Shown here piece by piece: positions 9,401 through 16,324 of a DNA stretch of 21,527 nt. Numbering within the stretch: the first letter of the stretch is position 1; each line of letters opens with the position of its first letter. The DNA is taken from assembly GCA_937958475.1 (NCBI GenBank), contig CALFXR010000212.1:1-21527 (forward strand). The letters run 5' to 3'. The notes under the pieces are model-generated. The model saw nothing but the letters and a program-made list of their open reading frames with translations. It did not search any database and had not been told where the DNA came from. Position numbers and translations under genes: made by a program. This DNA comes from an uncultured Mesorhizobium sp. GTDB taxonomy: Bacteria; Pseudomonadota; Alphaproteobacteria; Rhizobiales; Rhizobiaceae.

Positions 9401-10568
9401 GGTGACGGGCAGCGTGCGCGCTTCCGGCGGCCGCTTCGTCGATTTGCGCTCGGGCATCGCCATCACCGATCTGGTCGCCGACATCGGCATCGGCGGCGGC
9501 CGCGCCACCGTGCGCAGCCTGAAAGGCAACCTCTCCACCGGCGGCTCCGTTGCGGCCAGCGGCTCGGTCGGCATCGATGCCGGATCCGGCTTCCCGGCGG
9601 ATCTGACGCTGCGCATCGTCGAAGGCCGCTACACCGACGGCCGCATCGTCACCGCGACGCTCGGCGGCGAACTGACGCTGAAGGGGCCGCTCGTCTCCGC
9701 CCCGACGCTCGCCGGAACCGTCAATCTCGGCCGCACGGTGATCACCATCCCCGAGCGGCTGCCTGCCTCGCTCGCAACGCTCGGCGTGCAGCACAAGAAC
9801 GCACCGGAGGCGGTGATCAGCCAGCAGGAGGCGTTGCAGCCGGGGACGGCGAGTGGTGGCGGCGGCGGACTCGTGCTCGACGTCACCGTCAACGCACCGC
9901 AGCAGATCTTCGTCCAGGGCCGTGGCCTCGACGCCGAATTGGGCGGTTCGCTGCGCCTGACCGGCTCGTCGGCTGCACCCCAGGCCGTCGGCCAGTTCAC
10001 CATGCGTCGCGGCCGGTTGTCGCTACTCGGGCGGCGGCTCAACTTCACCAGCGGCACGCTCGGCTTCTCCGGATCGCTGGTCCCCTACCTCGATCTCGCC
10101 GCCGAGACGACGACCTCCGACGCCACCGTGTCGATCCTGGTCACCGGTCCGGCGACGGACCCGAAATTCTCGTTCTCCTCGGTACCTTCGCTGCCGGAGG
10201 ACGAGGTGCTCGCCCGCCTGGTGTTCGGCCGCTCCATGTCGAACCTGTCGCCCTTGCAGATCGCCCAGCTCGCCGACGCGGCCGCCCAGATCGCCGGCGT
10301 CGGCGGGCCGACGTCGCTCCTCGAAACCCTGCGCAGCAAGACCGGCATCGACGATCTCGACGTGAAGACCGACGCCGAGGGCAATGCCGCGGTGTCCGCC
10401 GGCAAATACCTGAACGACCGCACCTATGTGACGATCGAAAAGGGCGAGAAGGCCGGATCGGGCAAGGCGACCATCGATCTCGACGTCGGCCGCGGCCTCA
10501 AGCTGCGCGGCGAGGCGGGCGAGGACGGCAAGGCCAAGGGCGGCATCTTCTTCGAGAAGGAATACTGA
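6411..10568 (+). CDS. tamB: TamB, translocation and assembly module inner-membrane/periplasmic protein
   Basis: A protein of 1385 residues if it starts at GTG 6411, five bases after the tamA stop. No strong ribosome site is seen, which suggests translational coupling. The N-terminus is a signal anchor: Arg-rich FLRRIFRALR, then a hydrophobic helix at about residues 11-32. The body is a long series of beta-rich repeats of AsmA/TamB type. These form a hydrophobic groove spanning the periplasm in known homologues. The last 350 or so residues are the DUF490/TamB domain, including a segment ending LNFTSGTLGFSG, then VFGRSMSNLSPLQIAQLADA, and a terminal DLDVGRGLKLRGE/FFEKEY strand. The C-terminus docks on TamA. 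Its length is normal for alphaproteobacterial TamB. The reading frame stays open far upstream inside tamA, but that stretch is out of frame with TamA and has no coding character. Confidence 0.93.
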   Translation: MAVFLRRIFRALRLLVVLVLALAVGAILVFTLTEKGRENLAGLISDLASSETAKVRVGGLDGIWSGRLTIGHVVLEDAAGPWMVARDVAVDWSPLSLLSSTFDADRVSAARVEVARLPKSQDGEGGGGLPVDIAVRALDLPDIALGEEIAGGIARFSAGGRLTAKAAPLDVDIDLSLERTDGREGAVEAKVRFAPSEDGLDVDVEGSEPAGGVVANLLRLPGAPAVSFSLTGKGPADDWKGEGSFSVDGEVVTTLKGGYRLADGKRNFEVAGKGSFERFVPETLRPLLAGDTEFDVAMALGAAGGIEVERATLQSSAATVEASGSVDPQRGSDFSLDLAARGDPVMLSLGEGPDAVMVAIERATARAFGDGSAPMVDVTASLPRLSAAGNVVTAVDATLHSDAFVLATQTGPVEVSLKAGAVQPAEAALQPFLAAPISATAAGTVGQDAIAIDKASLSGSALRADMSGEVSREDGSLRLVVEADVAASALPGAAQRVAADRVALTATVARDAAGALAVSPLSLKSGPLTAEGSVELTGETLAASLKGALADVGRLAEGATGAITFAVEAKGKASAPDVTLTVAADRLEVVDRAITGLELTASGAVDPANPAARVTLKGDIAGSALSGSAELKTTGGRRVVDDLALSLGDNRISGSLVLDDAFVPEGTIDFALPDLGPLAALAFETAEGSAEGAIRFSRNDGVPELAVRATTAAFARGDIAARDLAVEGTVSDWLRDPVVSGRVEAASVKAGGASIEGIDVKLTRAGEWTGFNGGATVNGMPARAAGRVKVEGGRTRIELSSASATVSRIAASLARPGVVVVENGAAMLDDLTLAVGGGSVVVSGTAGADLALDARFSGLPASTANAFAAGLGAAGTISGTARVTGKAARPTVGYQIDWTGAQTSQTRDAGFGAMSIRSTGTYAGDLLEFTANVGDGSGLGMQGGGKVRLGGPATLDLAFSGKVPFSFLTRRLAAQGLALTGGAEVSLAVAGPALSPTVTGSVRASGGRFVDLRSGIAITDLVADIGIGGGRATVRSLKGNLSTGGSVAASGSVGIDAGSGFPADLTLRIVEGRYTDGRIVTATLGGELTLKGPLVSAPTLAGTVNLGRTVITIPERLPASLATLGVQHKNAPEAVISQQEALQPGTASGGGGGLVLDVTVNAPQQIFVQGRGLDAELGGSLRLTGSSAAPQAVGQFTMRRGRLSLLGRRLNFTSGTLGFSGSLVPYLDLAAETTTSDATVSILVTGPATDPKFSFSSVPSLPEDEVLARLVFGRSMSNLSPLQIAQLADAAAQIAGVGGPTSLLETLRSKTGIDDLDVKTDAEGNAAVSAGKYLNDRTYVTIEKGEKAGSGKATIDLDVGRGLKLRGEAGEDGKAKGGIFFEKEY

Positions 10569-10735
10569 GAGGCGGCCGCGGCGGCCGCGACTCCCGGGCA
10601 CCGGCCGCTGCGCGGCGGCGAGATATCGCCCTTCGCCGGTTCGCGTCGCTGGCGGCTTGTCTCCGGTTCCGACCCGCGTCAATCTGGCGATGACGTCGGC
10701 GCCGCGCCGGTTCGCGCTCACCGGGAGTGCATCCA
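10569..10735. other. Intergenic spacer after tamB
   Basis: A 167-bp GC-rich gap. It starts with a tandem duplication of the 9-mer GGCGGCCGC (10571-10588), followed further on by a short hairpin, GGCGA-GATA-TCGCC. Neither has a T-run, so a tamB terminator is possible but unproven. GGGAG at 10723-10727 is the ribosome-binding site of the next gene. Confidence 0.3.
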
Positions 10736-11827
10736 ATGAAGATCCCACCGCGCATGGCGGCCGTGCAGCTCATCGGGCATGGCGGATACGACAGGCTGGT
10801 CTACAGCGATTCCGTGCCGGTTCCCGTCGCCGCGCCCGGCGAAGTCCTGATCCGCGTCCGCGCCGCGGGCGTCAACAACACCGACATCAACACCCGGATA
10901 GGCTGGTACTCGTCCACGGCGACGGCGGGAACCGCCGAAGCCGGGGAGGGGATGTCCGGCCCGCCGGCAGACGGCGACTGGACCGGCGGCGGCCTCGCTT
11001 TCCCGCGCATCCAGGGCGCCGACGTGTGCGGCGAGATCGTCGCGGTGGGCGACGGCGTCGCGACGAGCCGCATCGGCGAACGGGTGATCGTCCAGAGCTG
11101 CCTGCGCTCGCTGAGCGTGGGCGACTTCACGCCGTGGCTCGGCTCGGAGCGGGACGGCGCATTCGCGCAATTCGTTGCCGTCCCCGCCGCCGACACCTAT
11201 CGCATCGACAGCGACCTGACCGATGCCGAGCTTGCCGCCGTTCCCTGCGCCATCGGCACGGCCGAGAATCTGGTCTCCCGGGCCGGGGTCAAGGCCGGTG
11301 ACAGGGTTCTGGTCACCGGCGCGTCGGGCAATGTCGGCATCGCCGCCGTGCAACTCGTCCGTCGACGCGGGGCGGAGGTCATCGCCGTCGCGGCGGAGGC
11401 GAAATGGGACGCGCTGACGACGGCGGGCGCGACCCGCTGCGTCGGCCGCGGCGACGACCTCGCCGGTGTGCTCGGCAGCGCAAGCGTGGATGTCGTGATC
11501 GATGTCGTCGGCGGACCGCGATGGGCCGATCTTTTCGAAGTCCTGAAGGTCAGGGGCAGGTGCTGCGTATCCGGCGCCATCGCCGGTCCGATCGTTCAGG
11601 TCGACCTGCGCAAGCTCTATCTCAAGGACCTGACGATCCACGGCTGTACATCACAGGATCCGCAGGTCTTCGGCGATCTCGTGTCCTACATCGAGCGTGG
11701 CGAAATCAGGCCGCTGGTCTCCCGCGTCCTTCCTCTGAAGGACATCGCGGTCGCGCAACGGGAGTTCGTCGGCAAGAGCCACGTCGGCAAGATCGTCCTG
11801 GTTCCCCCGCCTCTGCAGCCGGCTTGA
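10736..11827 (+). CDS. MDR-superfamily NAD(P)-dependent oxidoreductase (quinone-reductase-like, apparently zinc-independent)
   Basis: A 363-residue medium-chain dehydrogenase/reductase. ATG 10736 has GGGAG eight bases upstream, better supported than the in-frame GTG at 10727. The N-terminal GroES-like domain reads APGEVLIRVRAAGVNNTDIN. The cofactor domain begins at about residue 186 with VKAGDRVLVTGASGNVGIAAVQ, the nucleotide-binding loop of the family (GASGNVG at 195-201). The usual catalytic-zinc ligands appear absent. The Cys of CxTD is replaced by Asn47-Asn48-Thr-Asp, and the GHE motif by GADVCGE (residues 94-100). This matches quinone oxidoreductase-like members, which use NADPH without zinc. 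A 30-residue Gly/Ser/Ala-rich insertion follows (about 58-88). It has its own ribosome site, with gaps of 167 and 280 bp on either side, so it is probably a single-gene unit. The substrate cannot be named. Confidence 0.85.
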   Translation: MKIPPRMAAVQLIGHGGYDRLVYSDSVPVPVAAPGEVLIRVRAAGVNNTDINTRIGWYSSTATAGTAEAGEGMSGPPADGDWTGGGLAFPRIQGADVCGEIVAVGDGVATSRIGERVIVQSCLRSLSVGDFTPWLGSERDGAFAQFVAVPAADTYRIDSDLTDAELAAVPCAIGTAENLVSRAGVKAGDRVLVTGASGNVGIAAVQLVRRRGAEVIAVAAEAKWDALTTAGATRCVGRGDDLAGVLGSASVDVVIDVVGGPRWADLFEVLKVRGRCCVSGAIAGPIVQVDLRKLYLKDLTIHGCTSQDPQVFGDLVSYIERGEIRPLVSRVLPLKDIAVAQREFVGKSHVGKIVLVPPPLQPA

Positions 11828-12107
11828 AAGGGTCGGGCGCCGCTGCCGTCGCTCCCTCCGGCTGGTCCGACGCAGCGTCTTTCCTGGCGCTGGCGAACGA
11901 GGAGCTTGTGCCGGAGTCTCGGCCTCGCCCGGATTTCGACAATTCTGTGGCACGTTACCACTTTTGCGCCAAGTTTGTCGCATTCACGCGAACCGTTCTC
12001 CTCCCAAAATTGCAGATTTGGCCTCGGGGTCCCTCATCAGGCGTGGTTTTGACATCGCGACCGCGATGCGGGATGGTAACGGCCAAAGCCACAATGGGAG
12101 TAGCTCA
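11828..12107 (+). promoter_or_regulatory. Upstream regulatory region of the ABC importer operon
   Basis: A 280-bp gap ahead of the binding-protein gene, noticeably less GC-rich in its middle (about 11940-12050) than the flanking genes, as promoter DNA often is. It contains the candidate promoter and palindrome listed separately. The ribosome site is GGGAG at 12096-12100, seven bases before the ATG. No terminator with a T-run was found for the upstream oxidoreductase gene. Confidence 0.5.
12049..12077 (+). promoter_or_regulatory. Candidate sigma-70 promoter with overlapping palindromic operator
   Basis: A perfect -35 hexamer TTGACA lies at 12049-12054. Seventeen bases later is a weak -10-like GATGGT at 12072-12077 (three of six consensus matches). 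A 7-bp perfect inverted repeat (CATCGCG at 12053-12059, CGCGATG at 12062-12068, two bases between) starts inside the -35 box and fills most of the spacer. A repressor could bind there. The -35 and the palindrome are seen; promoter and operator function is inferred. Confidence 0.35.
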
Positions 12108-13751
12108 ATGACTTTCTACCGAAGCAAAAGCGATCGCGTTCCTGACCATATCGTCGGGCTCGCGGAAGACACACGGGCGGGCAAGATGGACCGCCGCGAA
12201 TTCCTGGCGATGGCAAGCGCCTTCGGTGCTTCGACGGCCATGGCCTACGGCATGATCGGTCTCGCCGCGCCGACGCAGGCGCTTGCCCAGGAAGGCAAGA
12301 AGGGCGGCGTCCTCAAGCTGCAGATGATCGTCAAGGAGATGAAGGATCCGCGCACCTGGGACTGGTCGGAAATGGCCAACGTCATGCGCCAGTGCAACGA
12401 CTATTTCGTGCGCTACACCAAGGACTTCACCTTCGACGGCCACCTCATCGAGAGCTGGGACGTCAACGACGACGCCACCGAGTACACGCTGCATGTCCGC
12501 AAGGGCGTGAAGTGGTCGAACGGCGACGATTTCAACGCCGACGACGTCATCTTCAACCTGACCCGCTGGTGCGACAAGTCGGCTGAAGGCAACTCGATGG
12601 CCGGCCGCATGGCTTCGCTGATCGACGCCGCCTCCGGCAAGGCCGCCGAGGGCGCCATCACCAAGGTCGACGACCACACCGTCAAGCTGAAGACCAGCCA
12701 GTCCGACATCACCGTCATCCCCGGCATGGCCGACTATCCGGCGATCGTCGTGCACCGCGGCTTCGACGGCGACATGCTGAAGACCCCGGGCACCGGCCCC
12801 TACGAGCTGGTCTCCTACGAGGTCGGCAAGCAGGCGACCGTCAAGCGCCGCGAGAACTTCACCTGGTGGGGCGGCGAGCCCTATCTCGACGGCATCGAGT
12901 TCATCGACTACGGCGGCGAAGCCTCCGGCAACGCGGTGATCAGCGCCCTCGAGTCCCAGGAAATCGACGCGGTCTACCAGAGCGTCGGCGAGGCGGTCAC
13001 GCTGCTCGACGGCATGGGCCTGGTCAAGGAAGAGGTCACCACGGCCTCGACGATCGTGCTGCGCACGAACGTCAACAACAAGCCGTTCGAGGACAAGCGC
13101 GTCCGCCAGGCCCTCCAGCTCGCGGTCGACAACGCCACCGTGCTCAAGCTCGGCTACAACGACGCCGGCACGCCGGGCGAGAACCACCACGTCTGCCCGA
13201 TCCATCCGGAATACTACGAGCTGCCGCCGGTTCCGCGCGACCTCGAGAAGGCCAAGGCCCTGATGACCGAGGCCGGCATGATGGACCACGAGTTCGAGCT
13301 CATCTCGTATGAGGCCGAATACGTGAAGAACCCGGGCGACGTCATCGCCGCCCAGTGCCGCGAGGCCGGCTTCAAGGTGAAGCGCACCGTGATCCCGGGC
13401 TCGTCCTTCTGGAACGACTGGACGAAGTATCCGTGGTCGACGACCGAGTGGAACATGCGTCCGCTCGGCGTCCAGGTGCTCGCGCTCGCCTACCGCACCG
13501 GCGAGGCCTGGAACGAGGCTGCCTACTCCAACCCGGACTTCGATGCGAAGCTGGGCGCCGCGCTCGCGGTGGCCGACGCCGAGAAGCGCCGGGAGCTGAT
13601 GAAGGACATCGAGGCGATCCTGCAGAGCGACGGTGTCATCATCCAGCCGTTCTGGCGCGCCCTCTACCGGCACCACGCCGACTACGTGAAGAACCTCGTG
13701 ATGCACCAGACCTTCGAGCTGCATCTCGAGAAAGTCTGGCTCGACAAGTAA
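12108..13751 (+). CDS. ABC transporter substrate-binding protein, SBP_bac_5 (peptide/opine/nickel type), Tat-exported
   Basis: A 547-residue periplasmic binding protein of the DppA/OppA class (solute-binding family 5). ATG 12108 has GGGAG seven bases upstream. Its long N-region ends in a twin-arginine motif, DRREFLAM (Arg29-Arg30). A weakly hydrophobic helix follows (about 33-56), with ALA cleavage near residue 60, so Tat export of a folded protein is likely. Family hallmarks are LIESWDVNDDATEYTLHVRKGVKW, NADDVIFNLTRW, TGPYELVSYEVGKQATVKRRENFTWWGG and PFEDKRVRQALQLAVD. These fit the YTFxLRxGVKFHDG-like, FTAxDV-like and VRxAI-like positions of the family. It is the first gene of the importer and is separated from the permease by a strong hairpin. 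This arrangement usually yields more binding protein than permease. The ligand is not predictable; di- or oligopeptides, opines and other small amphipathic compounds are all used by this class. Confidence 0.93.
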   Translation: MTFYRSKSDRVPDHIVGLAEDTRAGKMDRREFLAMASAFGASTAMAYGMIGLAAPTQALAQEGKKGGVLKLQMIVKEMKDPRTWDWSEMANVMRQCNDYFVRYTKDFTFDGHLIESWDVNDDATEYTLHVRKGVKWSNGDDFNADDVIFNLTRWCDKSAEGNSMAGRMASLIDAASGKAAEGAITKVDDHTVKLKTSQSDITVIPGMADYPAIVVHRGFDGDMLKTPGTGPYELVSYEVGKQATVKRRENFTWWGGEPYLDGIEFIDYGGEASGNAVISALESQEIDAVYQSVGEAVTLLDGMGLVKEEVTTASTIVLRTNVNNKPFEDKRVRQALQLAVDNATVLKLGYNDAGTPGENHHVCPIHPEYYELPPVPRDLEKAKALMTEAGMMDHEFELISYEAEYVKNPGDVIAAQCREAGFKVKRTVIPGSSFWNDWTKYPWSTTEWNMRPLGVQVLALAYRTGEAWNEAAYSNPDFDAKLGAALAVADAEKRRELMKDIEAILQSDGVIIQPFWRALYRHHADYVKNLVMHQTFELHLEKVWLDK

Positions 13752-13761
13752 GCCTAAGCGC

Positions 13762-13795
13762 CGCCGGGAGGGAAAAAGCCCTCCCGGCGTTCTTT
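13762..13795 (+). terminator. Strong hairpin with short T-run after the binding-protein gene (attenuating terminator)
   Basis: A perfect 11-bp GC-rich stem: CGCCGGGAGGG at 13762-13772, loop AAAAAG, CCCTCCCGGCG at 13779-13789, then TTCTTT. It begins 11 bases after the stop codon of the binding protein, and the permease gene starts 62 bases later. It looks like a partial intrinsic terminator or 3'-stabilising stem of the kind found between binding-protein and permease genes. The T-run is short, so read-through is expected. Confidence 0.75.
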
Positions 13796-13851
13796 CAAGC
13801 GCAGGGACGGGGAACCCACCCATTCCGCCATCGGCGAAGGGGCAGGCAGCC

Positions 13852-14889
13852 ATGGCTACATTCATTCTGCGAAGGCTGGGCGTCATGCTGCTGACGATGC
13901 TCTGCCTGAGCGTCGTCGTCTTCATGTTCGTCAATCTCGAGCCGAACCTGAGGAAACTCGCCATCTTCCAGACGGAGATGCGCGCCAGCGACCAGGACCT
14001 CGAGAACTGGCTGCAGCGCAACGGCTATCGCGACAACTACGCGGTCAGGTTCGGGCGCTGGATCGGGGTGTGGCCGAAGGAACCGGGGCGCGACCCGGCC
14101 ACGGGCGAGATCCAGCCGCGCTTCCGCTATTGCGACGAACCCACCGAACCGAAGCTCTCGGGCGTGATCCAGGGCGATTTCGGCTGTTCCACGGCGTTCC
14201 GCACCACCGTCAACCAGCGGCTGCCCGAGGCGCTCAAGGCGACCGGCATCCTGATGTTCTGGGTGATGATCGTCATGGTGCCGATCTCGCTGCTGATCGG
14301 CGTGCTCGCCGGCATGCGCGAGGGTTCGCGGCTCGACCGGACGCTGTCGGTCGCCTCGATCGCCTCGACGGCGACGCCCGAATACGTCTCCGGCGTCATC
14401 TTCACCGCCCTCTTCGCCTCCTGGCTCGGCTGGCTGAACGGCTCGGCCGCCACCGCCATCACCAAGGGCGTCACCTTCAACAACTTCACCCTGCCGGTGA
14501 TGACGATGGCGATCTACGGCATCGGCTACATCGCCCGCATGACGCGCGCCTCGATGGCCGAGGTGATGACGGCGCAGTACATCCGCACGGCGCGGCTGAA
14601 GGGCCTGTCGTTCGGCGCGGTCGTCGTCAAGCACGCGCTGCGCAACGCGCTGATCGCGCCTTTCACGGTGATCATGCTGCAGTTCCCGTGGCTGCTCACC
14701 GGTGTCGTCGTCGTCGAGTCGATCTTCAACTACAAGGGCTTCGGCTGGCTGCTCGTGCAGGCCGCGTCGAACAACGACATCGACATGGTTCTGGCCTGCG
14801 GCCTGATCTCGGTCCTGCTCGTCCTGATCACCCAGCTCATTTCCGACATCGGCTACGCCTTCCTCAATCCGCGAATCCGCGTGGCCTAG
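13852..14889 (+). CDS. ABC transporter permease, DppB/OppB-type, with enlarged periplasmic loop
   Basis: A 345-residue inner-membrane permease of the binding-protein-dependent transport family. The N-terminus (MATFILRRLGVMLLTML) is the classic DppB-type opening. Predicted membrane helices lie at about 9-29, 130-155, 177-195, 212-230, 270-295 and 311-334. The cytoplasmic EAA loop, which contacts the ATPase, is at about 242-268 (YIRTARLKGLS...HALRNAL). GDFGCS at 109-114 corresponds to the usual GDLGxS segment before helix 2. Ahead of it is an extra stretch of about 30 residues (roughly 74-106) containing Cys94. With Cys112 this gives two cysteines in a loop expected to be periplasmic. The next permease starts nine bases after the stop. 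The ribosome site is weak (AGGCAG). Confidence 0.93.
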   Translation: MATFILRRLGVMLLTMLCLSVVVFMFVNLEPNLRKLAIFQTEMRASDQDLENWLQRNGYRDNYAVRFGRWIGVWPKEPGRDPATGEIQPRFRYCDEPTEPKLSGVIQGDFGCSTAFRTTVNQRLPEALKATGILMFWVMIVMVPISLLIGVLAGMREGSRLDRTLSVASIASTATPEYVSGVIFTALFASWLGWLNGSAATAITKGVTFNNFTLPVMTMAIYGIGYIARMTRASMAEVMTAQYIRTARLKGLSFGAVVVKHALRNALIAPFTVIMLQFPWLLTGVVVVESIFNYKGFGWLLVQAASNNDIDMVLACGLISVLLVLITQLISDIGYAFLNPRIRVA

Positions 14890-14898
14890 GAGTCCTGG

Positions 14899-16116
14899 AT
14901 GGAGACGGTAGGAACGATCGGGATCATCGCCGGCATCATCGCCCGCCTGTGGCCGGTGTGGATCGCGCTCGCCGCGATGCTGCTGCTGGTGTGGCGCTTC
15001 AAGAAGCAGCTCGGCCTGTTCGGCCGGCTGTTCGATACCTATGTCGGCGCCGCCGGCGTGCTGATCTGCGCCTTCTGGATCTTCGCCGCGATCTTCGCCG
15101 CCGTCGTCGCGCCGCTCGACCCGCGCGTCCAGGTGGCGATCATGAAGAACGCGCTGCCGGGCGCGATCAACCCGGAAAACGGCATGGTCTTCCTGCTCGG
15201 CGGCGACCATCTCGCCCGCGACGTGTTCAGCCGCGCGATCCACGGCGCCCGCATCGTTCTCACCATCGCGCCGGCGGCGACCATGATCGCGCTGCTGGTC
15301 GGCGCGACGCTCGGCCTTCCCGCCGGCTATTTCGGCGGCCGCATCGACAGCGTGCTGTCGTTCCTGGCCAACCTCGTGCTCGCCTTCCCGGTGATCCTGC
15401 TCTTCTATCTCCTGGTCACGCCGGGCATCATGGAGACGTGGATCCCCTACGTGATGGGCGGCGTGCTCTTCCTCTTCCCGATCGTGTTCTTCGGCGCGCT
15501 GTTCTACACCCGCTTCGCCGGCCGCAACGAGAAGCTGGTGCCCTATCTCGCGGTGACCCTCCTCGTCGGCGCCTGGGGCTGGTTCAACCTGATGAGCACC
15601 AACACCTTCGCCGCCAAGCTGCGCGAGATCGGGCTGGGGCCGGTGGCGAGCTTCATGCAGCTGCCGGTGTTCGACGTGTTCGGCATCGATCCCAACGAGC
15701 TGAACATCTTCGTCGCCGTCGTCTTCGCCTCGTCGCCGGGCGTGTTCCGCATCGTCCGCGGCCTGGCCATGGACATCAAGACGCGCGACTACATCGCCGC
15801 GGCGCAGACGCGCGGCGAGACGCCGTGGTACATCATGCTGTGGGAAATGCTGCCCAACGCCCGCGGGCCGCTCATCGTCGATGCCTGCCTGCGCATCGGC
15901 TACACCACCATCCTGCTCGGCACGCTCGGCTTCTTCGGCCTCGGCATGGGCTCGGAGAGCCCGGACTGGGGCACCGCGATCAAGGACGGCAGCCAGGTGG
16001 CGCAGCTCAGGCTCTATTTCTGGCAGGGCGTGACGCCGGCGCTGTCGCTGATGTCGCTGGTGCTCGGGCTCAACCTGCTCGCCGACTCGCTGAGAGAGCA
16101 ATCGCTGAAGGATTGA
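14899..16116 (+). CDS. ABC transporter permease, DppC/OppC-type, with additional membrane segments
   Basis: A 405-residue permease, about 100 residues longer than a typical DppC (around 300). Hydrophobic segments are seen at about 6-32, 48-71, 117-143, 152-174, 183-204, 213-232, 267-290, 328-349 and 375-396. DppC normally has six. The first segment and those at 183-204 and 213-232 are extra. The rest is normal: a DHLARDVFSRAIHGAR segment (99-118, the usual DxxGRDVLSRxxxGAR), YFGGRID (144-150), the EAA loop DYIAAAQTRGETPWYIMLWEMLPNA (about 297-321), and the C-terminal TILLGTLGFFGLGM...PDWGTAIKDG. It pairs with the preceding permease to form the transport channel. Its start at ATG 14899 follows the stop of the first permease by nine bases. 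The two proteins are probably translationally coupled. Confidence 0.92.
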   Translation: METVGTIGIIAGIIARLWPVWIALAAMLLLVWRFKKQLGLFGRLFDTYVGAAGVLICAFWIFAAIFAAVVAPLDPRVQVAIMKNALPGAINPENGMVFLLGGDHLARDVFSRAIHGARIVLTIAPAATMIALLVGATLGLPAGYFGGRIDSVLSFLANLVLAFPVILLFYLLVTPGIMETWIPYVMGGVLFLFPIVFFGALFYTRFAGRNEKLVPYLAVTLLVGAWGWFNLMSTNTFAAKLREIGLGPVASFMQLPVFDVFGIDPNELNIFVAVVFASSPGVFRIVRGLAMDIKTRDYIAAAQTRGETPWYIMLWEMLPNARGPLIVDACLRIGYTTILLGTLGFFGLGMGSESPDWGTAIKDGSQVAQLRLYFWQGVTPALSLMSLVLGLNLLADSLREQSLKD

Positions 16117-16324
16117 GGATGGTCGGGCAGGTCGAAAGAGTCGGTCGTCTGTCGTCTGTCGTCGGTCGTGAAGAAACGGTCTTCGGTCGCTGGGCGGCGG
16201 TCGATGAGCGGCACGCGGCCATCGTCGCCCGCAGTCTGATGCGCGACCGGGCGCTCCCGCCTTTCGACCGACGACCGACGACCGACGACCGACGTTTCAC
16301 CGACGAACCATCCGGAGTTGCCCG
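16117..16324. repeat. Intercistronic element with inverted heptad-repeat arms
   Basis: A 208-bp gap inside an otherwise compact operon. The left arm (16143-16169) is four 7-bp units of GGTCGTC/TGTCGTC. The right arm (16270-16294) has three perfect GACGACC units plus GACG, the same heptad in opposite orientation. The arms can pair over about 23 bp with two mismatches around a core of about 100 bp. In addition GTCGAAAG at 16131-16138 is repeated inverted as CTTTCGAC at 16261-16268. No gene was recognised in the core. The ribosome site of the ATPase gene, GGAG at 16314-16317, lies just outside the element. It resembles small palindromic repeats dispersed in rhizobial genomes, but no named family could be assigned. 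Confidence 0.75.

Noticed and set aside
10571..10588. Tandem GGCGGCCGC repeat after tamB as a terminator or attachment site.
   Set aside because: It is only two copies of a GC-rich 9-mer, with no T-run and no integrase or tRNA nearby.
11954..12080. GTTACCA (11954-11960) and TGGTAAC (12074-12080) as a paired looping operator.
   Set aside because: Seven-base arms 113 bp apart are easily found by chance, and no other copies support them.
16131..16294. Heptad repeats considered as a CRISPR array or as a coding region.
   Set aside because: The units are 7 bp with no spacers. Translated frames give only repetitive Asp/Arg/Thr or Ser/Val/Gly/Arg peptides, typical of repeat DNA.
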